Below, piece by piece: positions 30,150 to 37,550 of a stretch of DNA of 50,343 nucleotides (position 1 is the stretch's first letter; the number at the start of each line of letters is the position of its first letter). Under the pieces are notes generated by a model that worked only from the letters and a program-made list of their open reading frames with translations, was not told where the DNA came from and did no database searches. The DNA is from a virus. The DNA lies in the IMG/VR virus record IMGVR_UViG_3300046519_000122, positions 1 through 50,343 of that record, one strand, 5' to 3'. Both the position numbers and the translations under genes were made by a program.

Positions 30150-30400
30150 CGCCATGAACGACTACCCGGCCAAACCGGTTAGGTCACTCCCGGCACCATC
30201 GGTGGGAGGTCAGTAAACCGAAGGAAACAAACCGCTGCGCTTGTGAGGCGACCGGCGCCAGATGAAAGCCATTGAGGGGCTCAGTCTGGCGAGGTGATGA
30301 CCGAACTGTGCGAATGACCCTGACGGGCGCAGTGAGTGACAAGGAAGATTTCACTGGCTGGCCTTGGCAACAGGGCCAGACGGGAAATCAACCGAGGGCA
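30150..30400 (+). ncRNA. Structured leader of the rightward early operon
   Basis: No convincing long gene lies between the promoter and 30406. The RNA would fold into several hairpins: CTCC...GGAG with an inner CACC/GGTG (about 30186-30210), CGCCAGA/TCTGGCG, and CTGGCC/GGCCAG (about 30358-30381). Two tiny frames (MKAIEGLSLAR and MTELCE) are joined by TGATGA with GAGGTG upstream. Together with boxA this looks like an antitermination or translational-control leader. Confidence 0.5.
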
Positions 30401-30405
30401 GAGAT

Positions 30406-30684
30406 ATGCGTCACCGACAGTACCACCTCACCCACGACTGCCCGCAGTGCGGTGCGAAAGACGCTCCTGATGAATGGGGCGGAGCACGCATGTCTAGCAC
30501 TGCGTGGGGTCACGATTTCTCCTGTTGTAGCGACGAGTGCGGGATCGCACTGGCAAAAACGGTCATCCCCGACCGAGAAACGAAGGCTGGGCGGAAGCGG
30601 CTGAAGGCTCTATGGGAGAAGTTGGCTGCACAGGCAGAACATCGGCTATCTGGCGAGCCTTACCCTGGCTATCCGTGGCGATAA
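30406..30684 (+). CDS. Small zinc-ribbon-like protein
   Basis: A 92-aa protein (from the ATG at 30406) with two cysteine pairs: CPQCGAKDAP and CCSDECG, a likely zinc ribbon. The second half is basic and helical (RETKAGRKRLKALWEKLAAQAEHRL) and ends in PYPGYPWR. First gene of the rightward early operon. Proteins of this type often bind nucleic acid or host polymerase; here the function is unknown. Confidence 0.65.
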   Translation: MRHRQYHLTHDCPQCGAKDAPDEWGGARMSSTAWGHDFSCCSDECGIALAKTVIPDRETKAGRKRLKALWEKLAAQAEHRLSGEPYPGYPWR

Positions 30685-30748
30685 GACCTGATCGATTTAC
30701 TGATGCCGCTTCTATGAGGCGGTATTGGAAATCAACGGAGGGACTGAA

Positions 30749-31291
30749 ATGCTCAATATCAACGAAGACGCACTAAAAACCGCAATCGTGGGCCAGGTTG
30801 CAGATCAGCTCCTCCGCGAGGATGACGATCTCTCTGGAATGGTCGCCACTGAGGTTAAAAAACGCATCGACAAGATCTTTGACGAGCGCGTGACCTCGCA
30901 GATCCAGAAGGCGATCGACGAAACCATCAATGGTTCGTTCGAGCGCGAATACCGCCGCGTCAATCAGTGGGGCGATCAGGAAGGCCCGGCAACCACTCTG
31001 CGCAAAGAACTAGAGAAGACGGTCACCGCCTACTGGAACGGCAAAGTGAATCCTGGTGACGGAAAGCCGGCCACAAGCGATTACAACGCGGTCACGCGAG
31101 CCCAGTGGCTGATGACCAAGATCTGCGCCGAAGACTTCAGCAAGCAAATGCAGCAAAGCGTGGCGAACGTAACCGGCGCCCTGAAAGACGGCCTGCGCAA
31201 TCAGCTTGCCAATCAAATGGACGCCATGCTGAACGACCTTTTCAAAATCAAAAGCCTGCAAGACCAGGGCAAGGTCGAAAAGCCCTACTGA
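30749..31291 (+). CDS. Hypothetical early protein
   Basis: A 180-aa soluble, mostly helical protein without a recognised family. It starts MLNINEDALKTAIVGQVADQLLREDDDL at 30749, with GGAGG 8 bases upstream. It contains VATEVKKRIDKIFDERVTSQIQKAIDETI, a central TAYWNGKVNPGDGKPA turn, and helices with TKICAEDFSKQMQQSVANVTGAL. Acidic/basic alternation suggests an oligomer. A long untranslated region follows. Confidence 0.65.
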   Translation: MLNINEDALKTAIVGQVADQLLREDDDLSGMVATEVKKRIDKIFDERVTSQIQKAIDETINGSFEREYRRVNQWGDQEGPATTLRKELEKTVTAYWNGKVNPGDGKPATSDYNAVTRAQWLMTKICAEDFSKQMQQSVANVTGALKDGLRNQLANQMDAMLNDLFKIKSLQDQGKVEKPY

Positions 31292-31300
31292 ACCAGCCTC

Positions 31301-31960
31301 CTGCGCATTCACAGAGTGCGCAGTGGGATGCGGATGAGTCCACACCGCGAAAGCGGCCCCCTGCATCAATGCGCAGAGCCGATCTGCGAAGCCAGTGCTC
31401 TAACACTGGCCGGCATATCCGAAACCAGCCTTGCCGGGTATCGGCAGCAAGGAATGGCATCCCTGTTCCACCAGGGCCTTCGAACCACCTGCTTGCGGTG
31501 GGCCAAAAAGCAAGCCCGATCACCTCGAAAGAGGCTGTATCGGAGTGTGATCTGCCTGCACCTAAAGACATATGCCTCTCACGGGGAGCCAGGTGATTTA
31601 GCAGGTTTTGACCGGTAATCCGGACAGGCTACCCCGGACGGCAGATTGCACCCCGATGCAGATGAAGAAGCAAGCGCAGGCTGATGCGTGGGTTTGAAAA
31701 CTAACAGTTCCCGAGAGTGATCGCTGACCGGCTAAGTACTATTTTATGCCCGCGCGGTACCGGCTCGTAATAACTGGCATTGCGGTAGGCGAAAGCCGTT
31801 GACCGCGGCATGACTCTCAACCCGGAGATCAGCACCGGGCTCTGCATTACCCCTACCCCTCCCGAACACACCCACATGCAACTACTCCGCTGCCACTTGG
31901 CCGTTCGCGTTCTTGTGGTTGCAGCCGAGTGTGTTTGGTTAATCAGCAAGGAGATTGAGC
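31301..31960 (+). other. 660-bp region with hairpins and no clear gene
   Basis: I see no gene with good coding character. Perfect hairpins are present: CTGCGCA/TGCGCAG (31301-31323), GCCAGTG/CACTGGC with loop CTCTAA (31391-31410), and CCACC/GGTGG near 31486-31503. A small frame from 31876 (MQLLRCHLAVRVLVVAAECV) overlaps the next gene but lacks a ribosome site. The region may be a structured RNA or a decayed gene. Confidence 0.5.
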
Positions 31961-32001
31961 ATGAGCAGGAACGACGGCGGCAACGCCTTCCCGGTCGCTG
32001 A
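31876..32001 (+). CDS. Possible small overlapping protein
   Basis: A 41-aa frame, MQLLRCHLAVRVLVVAAECV followed by a charged helix (KEIEHEQERRRQR). Hydrophobic segment plus charged helix looks protein-like, but there is no ribosome site and it overlaps the 31961 gene. Low confidence. Confidence 0.25.
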   Translation: MQLLRCHLAVRVLVVAAECVWLISKEIEHEQERRRQRLPGR

Positions 32002-32206
32002 TTACGACCATGAAACCCTATCCCCGACAACTGTTGATGAGTGTAAGCGCCAGTTGCTGGGAATGAGCCTGCGCGACTACTTCGCGGCCAAGGCGATGCA
32101 GGCAATTGTCACGGGCAACAACGCTGACGAGTGCTCTCTAGGACTGGGCGCAGCAAAAGATGCATACGCCGTCGCCGACGCGATGCTGGTTGCACGATCC
32201 AAATAA
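31961..32206 (+). CDS. Small conserved phage protein
   Basis: An 81-aa protein starting at 31961 with AAGGAG 7 bases upstream. It has the pattern GGNAFPV...LGMSLRDYFAAKAMQAIVTG and a C-terminal AYAVADAMLVARSK, seen in many proteobacterial phages as a short protein of unknown function (the GMTLRDYFAAKA family). No catalytic or binding motif is apparent. Confidence 0.75.
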   Translation: MSRNDGGNAFPVADYDHETLSPTTVDECKRQLLGMSLRDYFAAKAMQAIVTGNNADECSLGLGAAKDAYAVADAMLVARSK

Positions 32207-32302
32207 CCTCACCCCATCGACCGCATCGACAGGTGCCCGCGTGCTTCACGGCACGGGCTTGGTCACCTGCGCTGGCATTAATCAGGTCCAGAGGTTCCTT
32301 GT

Positions 32303-32896
32303 ATGAACCGTCCGCTTGTTTTTGGTGTTGGCGTAAACGACGCAGATTATGTGGTATCCCAGACTCGAACCGAGAACGGGAAGATCACCTACAAGTGCAT
32401 GTGCCCTGTTTACGCTAGATGGGTAGCAATTCTCAGGCGTTGCTACCACGCGCCGAGCAGACCAAACAGCCCTGCATACGAAGGCTGCACTGTTTCCGAA
32501 GAATGGCACCTGTTCAGCACTTTTAAGAATTGGATGGAACGCCAGGAATGGCAGGACAAGGAAGTAGATAAAGATCTTTTAGTTAAGGGCAATAGGGTTT
32601 ACGGGCCAAATACATGCTGCCTTGTAAGTCACTCAATAAACTGCCTCGTCAGGGAAGCCAATAAGAAAAGATCTGGCCTCCCGCCTGGCGTGGATTACAG
32701 CCCGCGGCATAAGAAGTATCGATCCAGAGCCCACTGCGCAATTACCGGCAAAAGACATCATCTTGGGTTGTTCGAGACGCCATCCGAGGCGCACTCCGCC
32801 TGGCTCAAATTCAAGAGAGAACAGGCTGAGATTCTTGCAAAAGAACAGATTGACCAGCGCGTAGCTAGCGCTTTGCGGTCGCTCTATGCGGCCTAG
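32303..32896 (+). CDS. AP2-domain homing-endonuclease-like protein
   Basis: A 197-aa protein like phage AP2/HNH DNA-binding proteins. The front half has YARWVAILRRCYHAP, YEGCTVSEEWHLFSTFKNWMERQEW and VDKDLLVKGNRVYGPNTCCLV; the back half has an AP2-like DNA-binding fold (GVDYSPRHKKYRSRAHCAITGKRHHLGLFETPSEAHSAWL). A clean His-Asn-His triad is not obvious, so nuclease activity is uncertain. A hairpin-rich 96-base gap (GCCCG...CGGGC) precedes it. It is the second homing-type gene in the genome. Confidence 0.75.
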   Translation: MNRPLVFGVGVNDADYVVSQTRTENGKITYKCMCPVYARWVAILRRCYHAPSRPNSPAYEGCTVSEEWHLFSTFKNWMERQEWQDKEVDKDLLVKGNRVYGPNTCCLVSHSINCLVREANKKRSGLPPGVDYSPRHKKYRSRAHCAITGKRHHLGLFETPSEAHSAWLKFKREQAEILAKEQIDQRVASALRSLYAA

Positions 32897-32949
32897 TGAA
32901 TAAATCCTTTTTATCCCGCCGAATTTCTCAGCTCGCCACGGAGGCGACC

Positions 32950-33180
32950 ATGTACGAATTCCAACGCAGACGTTTCGAAAATCTTCTCGCCCGAGCGCAG
33001 AAACCAGAGTTCTCCCTGGTGGCGCGCGAACTCATTGCCCGGGCCTTCGGCTGGATTGAGGGCTTGCTTGAGGGGAATGTCATCAGCCCCACCGATTACT
33101 CGGATCTGTTCCGCGAAATAGCCCATGTCGAAGCCTTGGTCTACGCCCATACACATGGCCGACTGAGCGTCGCATCATGA
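32950..33180 (+). CDS. Small early protein
   Basis: A 76-aa protein. I chose the ATG at 32950 because GGAGG lies 5 bases upstream; a GTG at 32896 is also open. It reads MYEFQRRRFENLLARAQKPEFSLVARELIARAFGWIEGLLEGN, helical and basic at the start, hydrophobic after. Unknown function. Its stop overlaps the next gene (ATGA). Confidence 0.62.
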   Translation: MYEFQRRRFENLLARAQKPEFSLVARELIARAFGWIEGLLEGNVISPTDYSDLFREIAHVEALVYAHTHGRLSVAS

Positions 33181-33404
33181 GCACGAGTTACGCGGACAGC
33201 GCCCAGGCGCGTTTGCTTGATGACCGAATGGACGGAAGTTCTCTGGGTGGCGCAGAAGACAACTGGTTCAACTACGGTCCTGATCCACTCCAAGAACGCC
33301 GCAAGGCTGCCGAAGCAAAGCGACTTGCTGAGCTGCCAGGCCGCCTGCGCATCGCCATGGGGCAGATGGAGGACGTTCTCGCCAAGCAAGGAGGTTCGGT
33401 ATGA
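33177..33404 (+). CDS. Small early protein
   Basis: A 75-aa protein of unknown function with ATGA overlaps at both ends. The N-terminal half is polar (DSAQARLLDDRMDGSSLGGAEDNWFNYGPDPLQ); the C-terminal half is a charged helix (ERRKAAEAKRLAELPGRLRIAMGQME). No motif recognised. Confidence 0.6.
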   Translation: MSTSYADSAQARLLDDRMDGSSLGGAEDNWFNYGPDPLQERRKAAEAKRLAELPGRLRIAMGQMEDVLAKQGGSV

Positions 33405-33535
33405 CGATCATCGCGCGCAACCGTGCGGCACTTGTTCAAGCCCTGGTGAATCAGGGCTTTTTTATGGTCGCCGCATTACCGAGGCAGATACGCATCGAGA
33501 ATCGGCGGGGAATGTTGATTGCGAGGGTGTCATGA
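33401..33535 (+). CDS. 44-aa basic peptide
   Basis: A short frame, MTIIARNRAALVQALVNQGF then FMVAALPRQIRIENRRGML, coupled at both ends by ATGA. GGAGG lies 7 bases before its ATG. The pattern (helix, hydrophobic strand, Arg-rich strand) may be a small DNA- or protein-binding fold. The coupling makes translation likely; function is unknown. Confidence 0.6.
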   Translation: MTIIARNRAALVQALVNQGFFMVAALPRQIRIENRRGMLIARVS

Positions 33536-33648
33536 CCGCCACTCAGCGCCGTCGCCGTCTGGTCTTCTGGCGCGGATCTTTCCCAGTACTCGCCGCCTTC
33601 ACCATTCTGATGCTGTGTCTGGCACTCGCAGACCGCATCACATCCTGA
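33532..33648 (+). CDS. 38-aa single-pass membrane peptide
   Basis: MTATQRRRRLVFWRGSFP, then a membrane helix (VLAAFTILMLCLALADRI). The Arg cluster before the helix indicates N-in topology. The start overlaps the preceding stop (ATGA). One of two such coupled membrane peptides in the genome (the other is at 24449-24565). Confidence 0.6.
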   Translation: MTATQRRRRLVFWRGSFPVLAAFTILMLCLALADRITS

Positions 33649-33657
33649 GACATACCC

Positions 33658-33798
33658 ATGATTTCACCACGCATGGCTGCCCACCTGGACTGGGCAACGG
33701 TCGGTTCGTTCACGCCTGAGCAATTCACTGGCGACGACCGAAAAGAGTACGAAGACGAAGCCCGCAAGATTGAGCGGGAATTTGACAGTCACCACTGA
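33658..33798 (+). CDS. 46-aa acidic small protein
   Basis: MISPRMAAHLDWATVGSFTP followed by a charged helix (DDRKEYEDEARKIEREFDSHH). It lies just before the Sak4-like ATPase gene, 10 bases apart, with no strong ribosome site. Acidic composition is compatible with a DNA-mimic or protein-binding role, but nothing is known. Confidence 0.5.
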   Translation: MISPRMAAHLDWATVGSFTPEQFTGDDRKEYEDEARKIEREFDSHH

Positions 33799-33808
33799 GG
33801 CCAACGAC

Positions 33809-34447
33809 ATGGCAACTGTAACGCTAATCCTGGGCAAATCAGGCAGTGGCAAAAGCTCTTCACTGCGCAGCCTGAGCCCTTGCCTTTCTGCGCTCATCCA
33901 AGTGATCCCCAAGCCTCTGCCATTTCGCGAGGCGAAGGCGTGGAAGCCCTACGTCACCGACAACTGGCAGCACGTCATCGCCCGCGCCCAAGCGGCAGAC
34001 AAGGCCGGACGCAAGGTCATCGTAATCGACGACTTCCAGTACATCCTCGCCAACGAGTTCATGCGTCGTAGTGAGGAAAAGGGGTTCGATAAATTCACCG
34101 AAATCGGCCGGCACACCTGGAACATTTTCGAGGCCCTTCTTCGGCTGCCCGAAGACGTTCGCGTCTACATCCTCAGCCATACCGAGGAAACCGATTCTGG
34201 CCAGGTGAAGATGAAGACGATCGGCAAGATGCTGGACGAGAAAATCACCCTCGAAGGCATGGTTACCATTGTGCTTCGGGCTGTGGTTCAGGACGGCCAG
34301 CACCTCTTCAGCACCCGCAACAACGGCTCAGACACAACCAAGGCCCCAATGGGCATGTTCGACGATCCCTTCGTCGACAACGACCTGGCTGCAGTTGATG
34401 CCGCGATCTGCTCCTACTACGAAATCCCCACCCTCAAGGCTGCATAA
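33809..34447 (+). CDS. Sak4-like RecA-fold ATPase
   Basis: A 212-aa RecA/RAD51-type ATP-binding protein. Walker A is GKSGSGKS (residues 9-16) and Walker B is KVIVIDDFQYIL with Asp74-Asp75. Later parts have LLRLPEDVRVYILSHTEE and a DEKITLEGMVTIVL strand. Small single-domain RecA-like proteins next to a phage SSB are Sak4 single-strand-annealing recombinases, described in Pseudomonas phages. The start at 33809 has GAGG 8 bases upstream. The SSB-like gene follows after 11 bases. Confidence 0.8.
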   Translation: MATVTLILGKSGSGKSSSLRSLSPCLSALIQVIPKPLPFREAKAWKPYVTDNWQHVIARAQAADKAGRKVIVIDDFQYILANEFMRRSEEKGFDKFTEIGRHTWNIFEALLRLPEDVRVYILSHTEETDSGQVKMKTIGKMLDEKITLEGMVTIVLRAVVQDGQHLFSTRNNGSDTTKAPMGMFDDPFVDNDLAAVDAAICSYYEIPTLKAA

Positions 34448-34458
34448 GGAACCCACGA

Positions 34459-35112
34459 ATGTTCAATCTCGATCGCAACGCCGCGTGCGCTGCTGACAAC
34501 AAATCGGCCTTCATCGACGAGGCTGGCAAATACATCGGGGCCTTCACCCGCGCAGAGCTTGTGAATGGTCAGACCGGGTCGGTAGGTCTTGGGCTGACGT
34601 TCAAGACCGAAGGAGGTAGCGAAGCGCAGTTCTATATCAACACCAGCTACCTGAAAGATGGACAACAGCAGGCCAACAACGGCGGCGTGCAGACTGTCAG
34701 CGCGATTTTGGCTTGCTTCAAGCTGAACAGTTCGGGTGATCCGGCGCAGGTCACCGTGGAGAAGTGGAACAACGAATCCAAACAGCGCGAAAAGGTGCAG
34801 GTTTCCGGATTTCCTTCGCTGATGAACAAACCTATCGGCCTACTGATTCAGATGGAGATCGAGAAGAACAGCGAAAAAGGACTGCCGCGCCCGACCATCT
34901 ACGCTCCGTTCTCCGCCGAAAGCGAGAAGACGGCCAGCGAGATCCTGGCGAAGGTCACAACGCCAGCGAAGCTCGAAAAGATGGTTCAGGCAGTTATGGC
35001 AAAACCCCTGATCGATCGTCGGCCTAAAGGCGGTCAGACTTCGGGCTATGGCGGCCAGGCGCATGACCAATCAACACCGCCTGACGACTGGGACGACATC
35101 CCATTCGATTAA
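34459..35112 (+). CDS. Phage ssDNA-binding protein (SSB-like)
   Basis: A 217-aa protein of the DUF669-type SSB group, with a predicted OB-fold (SVGLGLTFKTEGGSEAQFYINT...GVQTVSAILACFKL, VSGFPSLMNKPIGLLIQME) and a disordered Gly/Gln-rich tail. It ends in DDWDDIPFD, very close to the DDDIPF tip by which bacterial SSB recruits partners. Pairing with the Sak4-like gene implies a phage recombination/replication module. Followed by a strong terminator. Confidence 0.85.
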   Translation: MFNLDRNAACAADNKSAFIDEAGKYIGAFTRAELVNGQTGSVGLGLTFKTEGGSEAQFYINTSYLKDGQQQANNGGVQTVSAILACFKLNSSGDPAQVTVEKWNNESKQREKVQVSGFPSLMNKPIGLLIQMEIEKNSEKGLPRPTIYAPFSAESEKTASEILAKVTTPAKLEKMVQAVMAKPLIDRRPKGGQTSGYGGQAHDQSTPPDDWDDIPFD

Positions 35113-35132
35113 TCAATCCGCGATTTCGGCAT

Positions 35133-35160
35133 GGCCCCAGTAACTGGGGCCTCTTTATTT
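35133..35160 (+). terminator. Terminator after the ssb gene
   Basis: An 8-bp stem GGCCCCAG / CTGGGGCC with loop TAA, then TCTTTATTT. It lies inside the rightward early operon, so downstream expression would depend on readthrough, consistent with the boxA at 30133. Confidence 0.85.
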
Positions 35161-35172
35161 CGGGAGCCTGAA

Positions 35173-35754
35173 ATGATCAGTCTTGAAATCAGCATGGTCC
35201 AGTACAACAGCCTCCAATCCGCAATCCTCAACGCACAGGTAGATGAGTTCCTGCGTCATGGCGGGGTGATCGAAAGCGCACCGCCCTTGGAATGCAAGCC
35301 ACGTCCGGTCGCCAAACACATCGAAGCGCCTCAGAAGGTCACCAGGCCGAAGGAAGAGAAGAAGCTTGGCCGCCCGCCGCGCAGTCATCCTCAGGAACTG
35401 ATCGATCGTATCGTCGTGATGGCTGAAACAATGACCTGCGTTCAGGTGGCGGAGGAGGTTCGACTGTCCACCAACCAGCTTCACTGCATCGCGTACCGGC
35501 ACGGATTCAGATTTCTCGCTGGCATGCACGGCAAGCCGAGGGATCTGCAGCCGAAAACACCCTCAAAGTTGGTTGACGAATCTCAGGATCTGATCTGTGC
35601 GGAAAGAATCAGGGCCTATAGAGACCTTGGCATCTGCCGTCATCAGACGATCAAGCGGATGGGTATCGGCACCGGCAAGTTCTACCGTCTGATCGCCAAG
35701 TACGAAATCGACTTTCCCAAGAATGGCGGCAACACCTGGGTGATGCCAGCATGA
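35173..35754 (+). CDS. HTH protein, possible regulator
   Basis: A 193-aa protein starting at 35173 with GGGAG upstream. Residues about 60-80 are a basic linker with an AT-hook-like KKLGRPPRS. A helix-turn-helix-like region follows (LIDRIVVMAETMTCVQVAEEVRLSTNQLHCIAYRHGF), and a second HTH-like element comes near the end (RAYRDLGICRHQTIKRMGIGTGKFYRLIAKY). Two DNA-binding modules suggest a transcription factor or a DNA-structuring protein. No named family recognised. Confidence 0.65.
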   Translation: MISLEISMVQYNSLQSAILNAQVDEFLRHGGVIESAPPLECKPRPVAKHIEAPQKVTRPKEEKKLGRPPRSHPQELIDRIVVMAETMTCVQVAEEVRLSTNQLHCIAYRHGFRFLAGMHGKPRDLQPKTPSKLVDESQDLICAERIRAYRDLGICRHQTIKRMGIGTGKFYRLIAKYEIDFPKNGGNTWVMPA

Positions 35755-36209
35755 GCAAGCGCAAGCCCTGCAACAGGCGAGTTCAAATCGATCGTGCCCG
35801 CCGCGCCCTGGTGCGGACCAATCACGCCGCCGTGGTTGATGTTGAACCGCCAGACCGGCAGGTGATGCTCAACTGGAAGAACTGCAAGCAGATCCGCAGC
35901 CTGCCAGTTGTCGATGCCCTGTGCGACATCGCACACCGTTGGACTGTGCATATCGCGGTTTTCTGCCAAGAGCCCAGCGGCGCCCAGTACAGCAAAGCCA
36001 CCGAGTTCACCACTGAAGGTGTGCACCGGCTGGAGCAGCTCGAACAGATGATGATCGAGAGGCACGCCGAGATATGTGCGTCAGCCAACCAGAAACATGT
36101 GATCGGATCAGGGTGGATAGCCATACCGGACGACGTGAGCTTGTCGGAGGCTGAGGCCAACGCCGTATTCACAGCGATGGGCGTCTGGCAGCAGGCACGC
36201 GCAGCATGA
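35751..36209 (+). CDS. Hypothetical early protein
   Basis: A 152-aa protein coupled to the HTH gene by an ATGA overlap. N-terminal basic part (MSKRKPCNRRVQIDRARRALVRTNHA), then a soluble domain with SLPVVDALCDIAHRWTVHIAVF, FTTEGVHRLEQLEQMMIERHAEICASANQ and a helical end. I see no catalytic motif. Possibly nucleic-acid binding, from composition only. Confidence 0.6.
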   Translation: MSKRKPCNRRVQIDRARRALVRTNHAAVVDVEPPDRQVMLNWKNCKQIRSLPVVDALCDIAHRWTVHIAVFCQEPSGAQYSKATEFTTEGVHRLEQLEQMMIERHAEICASANQKHVIGSGWIAIPDDVSLSEAEANAVFTAMGVWQQARAA

Positions 36210-36225
36210 AACGAATGAAGCCGAA

Positions 36226-36249
36226 CTTCGCCGCCAGAACGCGGCGAAG
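36226..36249. promoter_or_regulatory. Strong intergenic hairpin
   Basis: A perfect 9-bp stem CTTCGCCGC / GCGGCGAAG with loop CAGAAC, not followed by a T run. It lies in the 78-base gap before the winged-helix gene. It may stabilise or process the mRNA. Confidence 0.7.
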
Positions 36250-36287
36250 GGCCGAACACATACACCTACTTCCAAGCGGTATTCAAC

Positions 36288-36704
36288 ATGACTCCAATCT
36301 GGCGATATCTCACCCGCCCCGAAGGCATGACAGCGAAGATGCTGGCCGAATCATCCGGGATGACCATTCAGGCAGTTCGCGCTGACCTGGTTGAGCTTGA
36401 AACCCAAGGCAAGGTTGCTCGTGAGCGTGGTGCAATAGGCGCCTCGCATGTCTGGTGGCGTGCCGAACGTCGCCCGCTGGATGGGCTGGACGTGCTGCTG
36501 ATCATGGCGCTGGCCGCAGAAATTCACGACTCGCCGGTCAAGCTCAAGGAGGTGCTGGCCGAGGTGGGCAGTCGTGCCAAACACGCTGGACTGAAGAAGA
36601 TCCTGTACATGTGCGCCACCTCGAAGGCCCCGCATCAGATAGTCAGGCTGTCGGTACAGGAGTATGAGGCCGAGGCGTTTGTGGCAGCACAGAGGGCAGC
36701 GTGA
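36288..36704 (+). CDS. Winged-helix DNA-binding protein
   Basis: A 138-aa protein with an N-terminal DeoR/ArsR-like winged helix (MTPIWRYLTRPEGMTAKMLAESSGMTIQAVRADLVELETQGKVARERG), recognition helix at SGMTIQAVRADL. The C-terminal half is helical (DVLLIMALAAEIHDSPVKLKEVLAEVGSRA). It is likely a regulator in the rightward operon; targets are unknown, though the GTAACC palindromes at 40409-40454 are one possibility. Confidence 0.72.
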   Translation: MTPIWRYLTRPEGMTAKMLAESSGMTIQAVRADLVELETQGKVARERGAIGASHVWWRAERRPLDGLDVLLIMALAAEIHDSPVKLKEVLAEVGSRAKHAGLKKILYMCATSKAPHQIVRLSVQEYEAEAFVAAQRAA

Positions 36705-37030
36705 TGGCGGCCAGCCAGGCAGACCGCAGCGCAAAGGCTGCAAACAAGCGGAAAGCGAAAGGTTCGGAAGAACTTCGGATGCATGCCATGGAAGGTACGC
36801 GGACAGCGCTCGCTGAGCTGATGGAGTGGCACGGCATAGAGGAACAAGGCGAGGCAATGACACTGATGATTCATCACCTGCATGGCCTTGGCCCGAAAGG
36901 CTCTGCGCCCTTCCTTGCTGCGCCGCGCCACGTTTTCGTGGTCAAACAAAATGTGGCGCGACTATTTGATCAGAAAAGCATGCTAATGATTCGAAATGAC
37001 CCCGGAGACGAGGTGATCATTCCACAATAA
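36704..37030 (+). CDS. Small RHH-like protein
   Basis: A 108-aa protein whose ATG overlaps the preceding stop (TGATG). After a Lys/Ala-rich start (AASQADRSAKAANKRKAKG), it reads MEGTRTALAELMEWHGIEEQGEAMTLMIHHLHGLGP, a pattern like small ribbon-helix-helix regulators found near phage winged-helix genes. The C-terminus is a short beta part (PRHVFVVKQNVARLFDQ). Its 3' end overlaps a minus-strand gene by 14 bp. Confidence 0.62.
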   Translation: MAASQADRSAKAANKRKAKGSEELRMHAMEGTRTALAELMEWHGIEEQGEAMTLMIHHLHGLGPKGSAPFLAAPRHVFVVKQNVARLFDQKSMLMIRNDPGDEVIIPQ

Positions 37031-37226
37031 TTCTGCGTGTCTGAGGCGGATAGACTGACATCGTATCCCGGATATTGTGCGTTGCTACAACCTCGCCTGC
37101 CGGGTTGAGTTCGTTGAACGTGTACAGGTCTGCGTCCTGTCCTTTTCGCTGCTCGCGGCTTGAGGCAATTTCAACCAGTGTGTTTTCCGCTGGTATGCCC
37201 AAGACCTTTTTATATTCCTCAGTCAT
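37017..37226 (-). CDS. Small minus-strand protein
   Basis: A 69-aa soluble protein: MTEEYKKVLGIPAENTLVEIASSREQRKGQDADLYTFNELN, then beta-like VVATHNIRDTMSV. AAGGAG lies 6 bases before its ATG. With the next gene it forms a two-gene leftward island in the middle of the rightward operon, converging with the RHH-like gene. Function unknown. Confidence 0.65.
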   Translation of the reverse strand: MTEEYKKVLGIPAENTLVEIASSREQRKGQDADLYTFNELNPAGEVVATHNIRDTMSVYPPQTRRIIVE

Positions 37227-37281
37227 TTCTCACTCCTTAAGCCGGCCCCATGCCGGTCACCACGTATAGCCCACCACCAAC

Positions 37282-37488
37282 CTATTCGCCACCGAACTCG
37301 AGCCCATCAGCTGCAACCTCGATCTCTCGGATAGCAGCCACAACAGATGGCGAGACGCTCTTAGGCAGAAACGTCAGCGACCCAATTGCCTGCTCGCAAA
37401 GCTCATCGACATCAACGTGAAGCTCGCGCGCTGCGTTCAGTACAGCTTCAAGCGCGATAGATAGGGCCAATTCCCGGTTCTCGCTCAT
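37282..37488 (-). CDS. Small minus-strand protein
   Basis: A 68-aa helical, acidic protein from the ATG at 37488 (MSENRELALSIALEAVLNAARELHVDVDELCEQAIG), with AGAAGG just upstream. It ends in ADGLEFGGE. It is the first gene of the leftward island; a promoter would have to lie between it and the divergent methyltransferase gene, a 62-base gap. Function unknown. Confidence 0.62.
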   Translation of the reverse strand: MSENRELALSIALEAVLNAARELHVDVDELCEQAIGSLTFLPKSVSPSVVAAIREIEVAADGLEFGGE

Positions 37489-37550
37489 GACCTTCTCCCT
37501 TCCTGTGGAGAGGTAAGCGTAGGCCATTCCCAACCGCATGGAATCGAACC

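Noticed and set aside
30272-30604. 110-codon plus-strand frame over the leader and the zinc-ribbon gene
   Set aside because: It overlaps the 30406 gene in another frame; the latter has paired cysteines and a normal protein composition.
31380-31420. tRNA-like fragment on the minus strand
   Set aside because: A D-arm/anticodon-like string is seen, but no matching T arm or acceptor stem could be formed.
31316-31618. 100-codon frame in the hairpin-rich gap
   Set aside because: Starts within a hairpin without a ribosome site and has unusual composition; not convincing as a gene.
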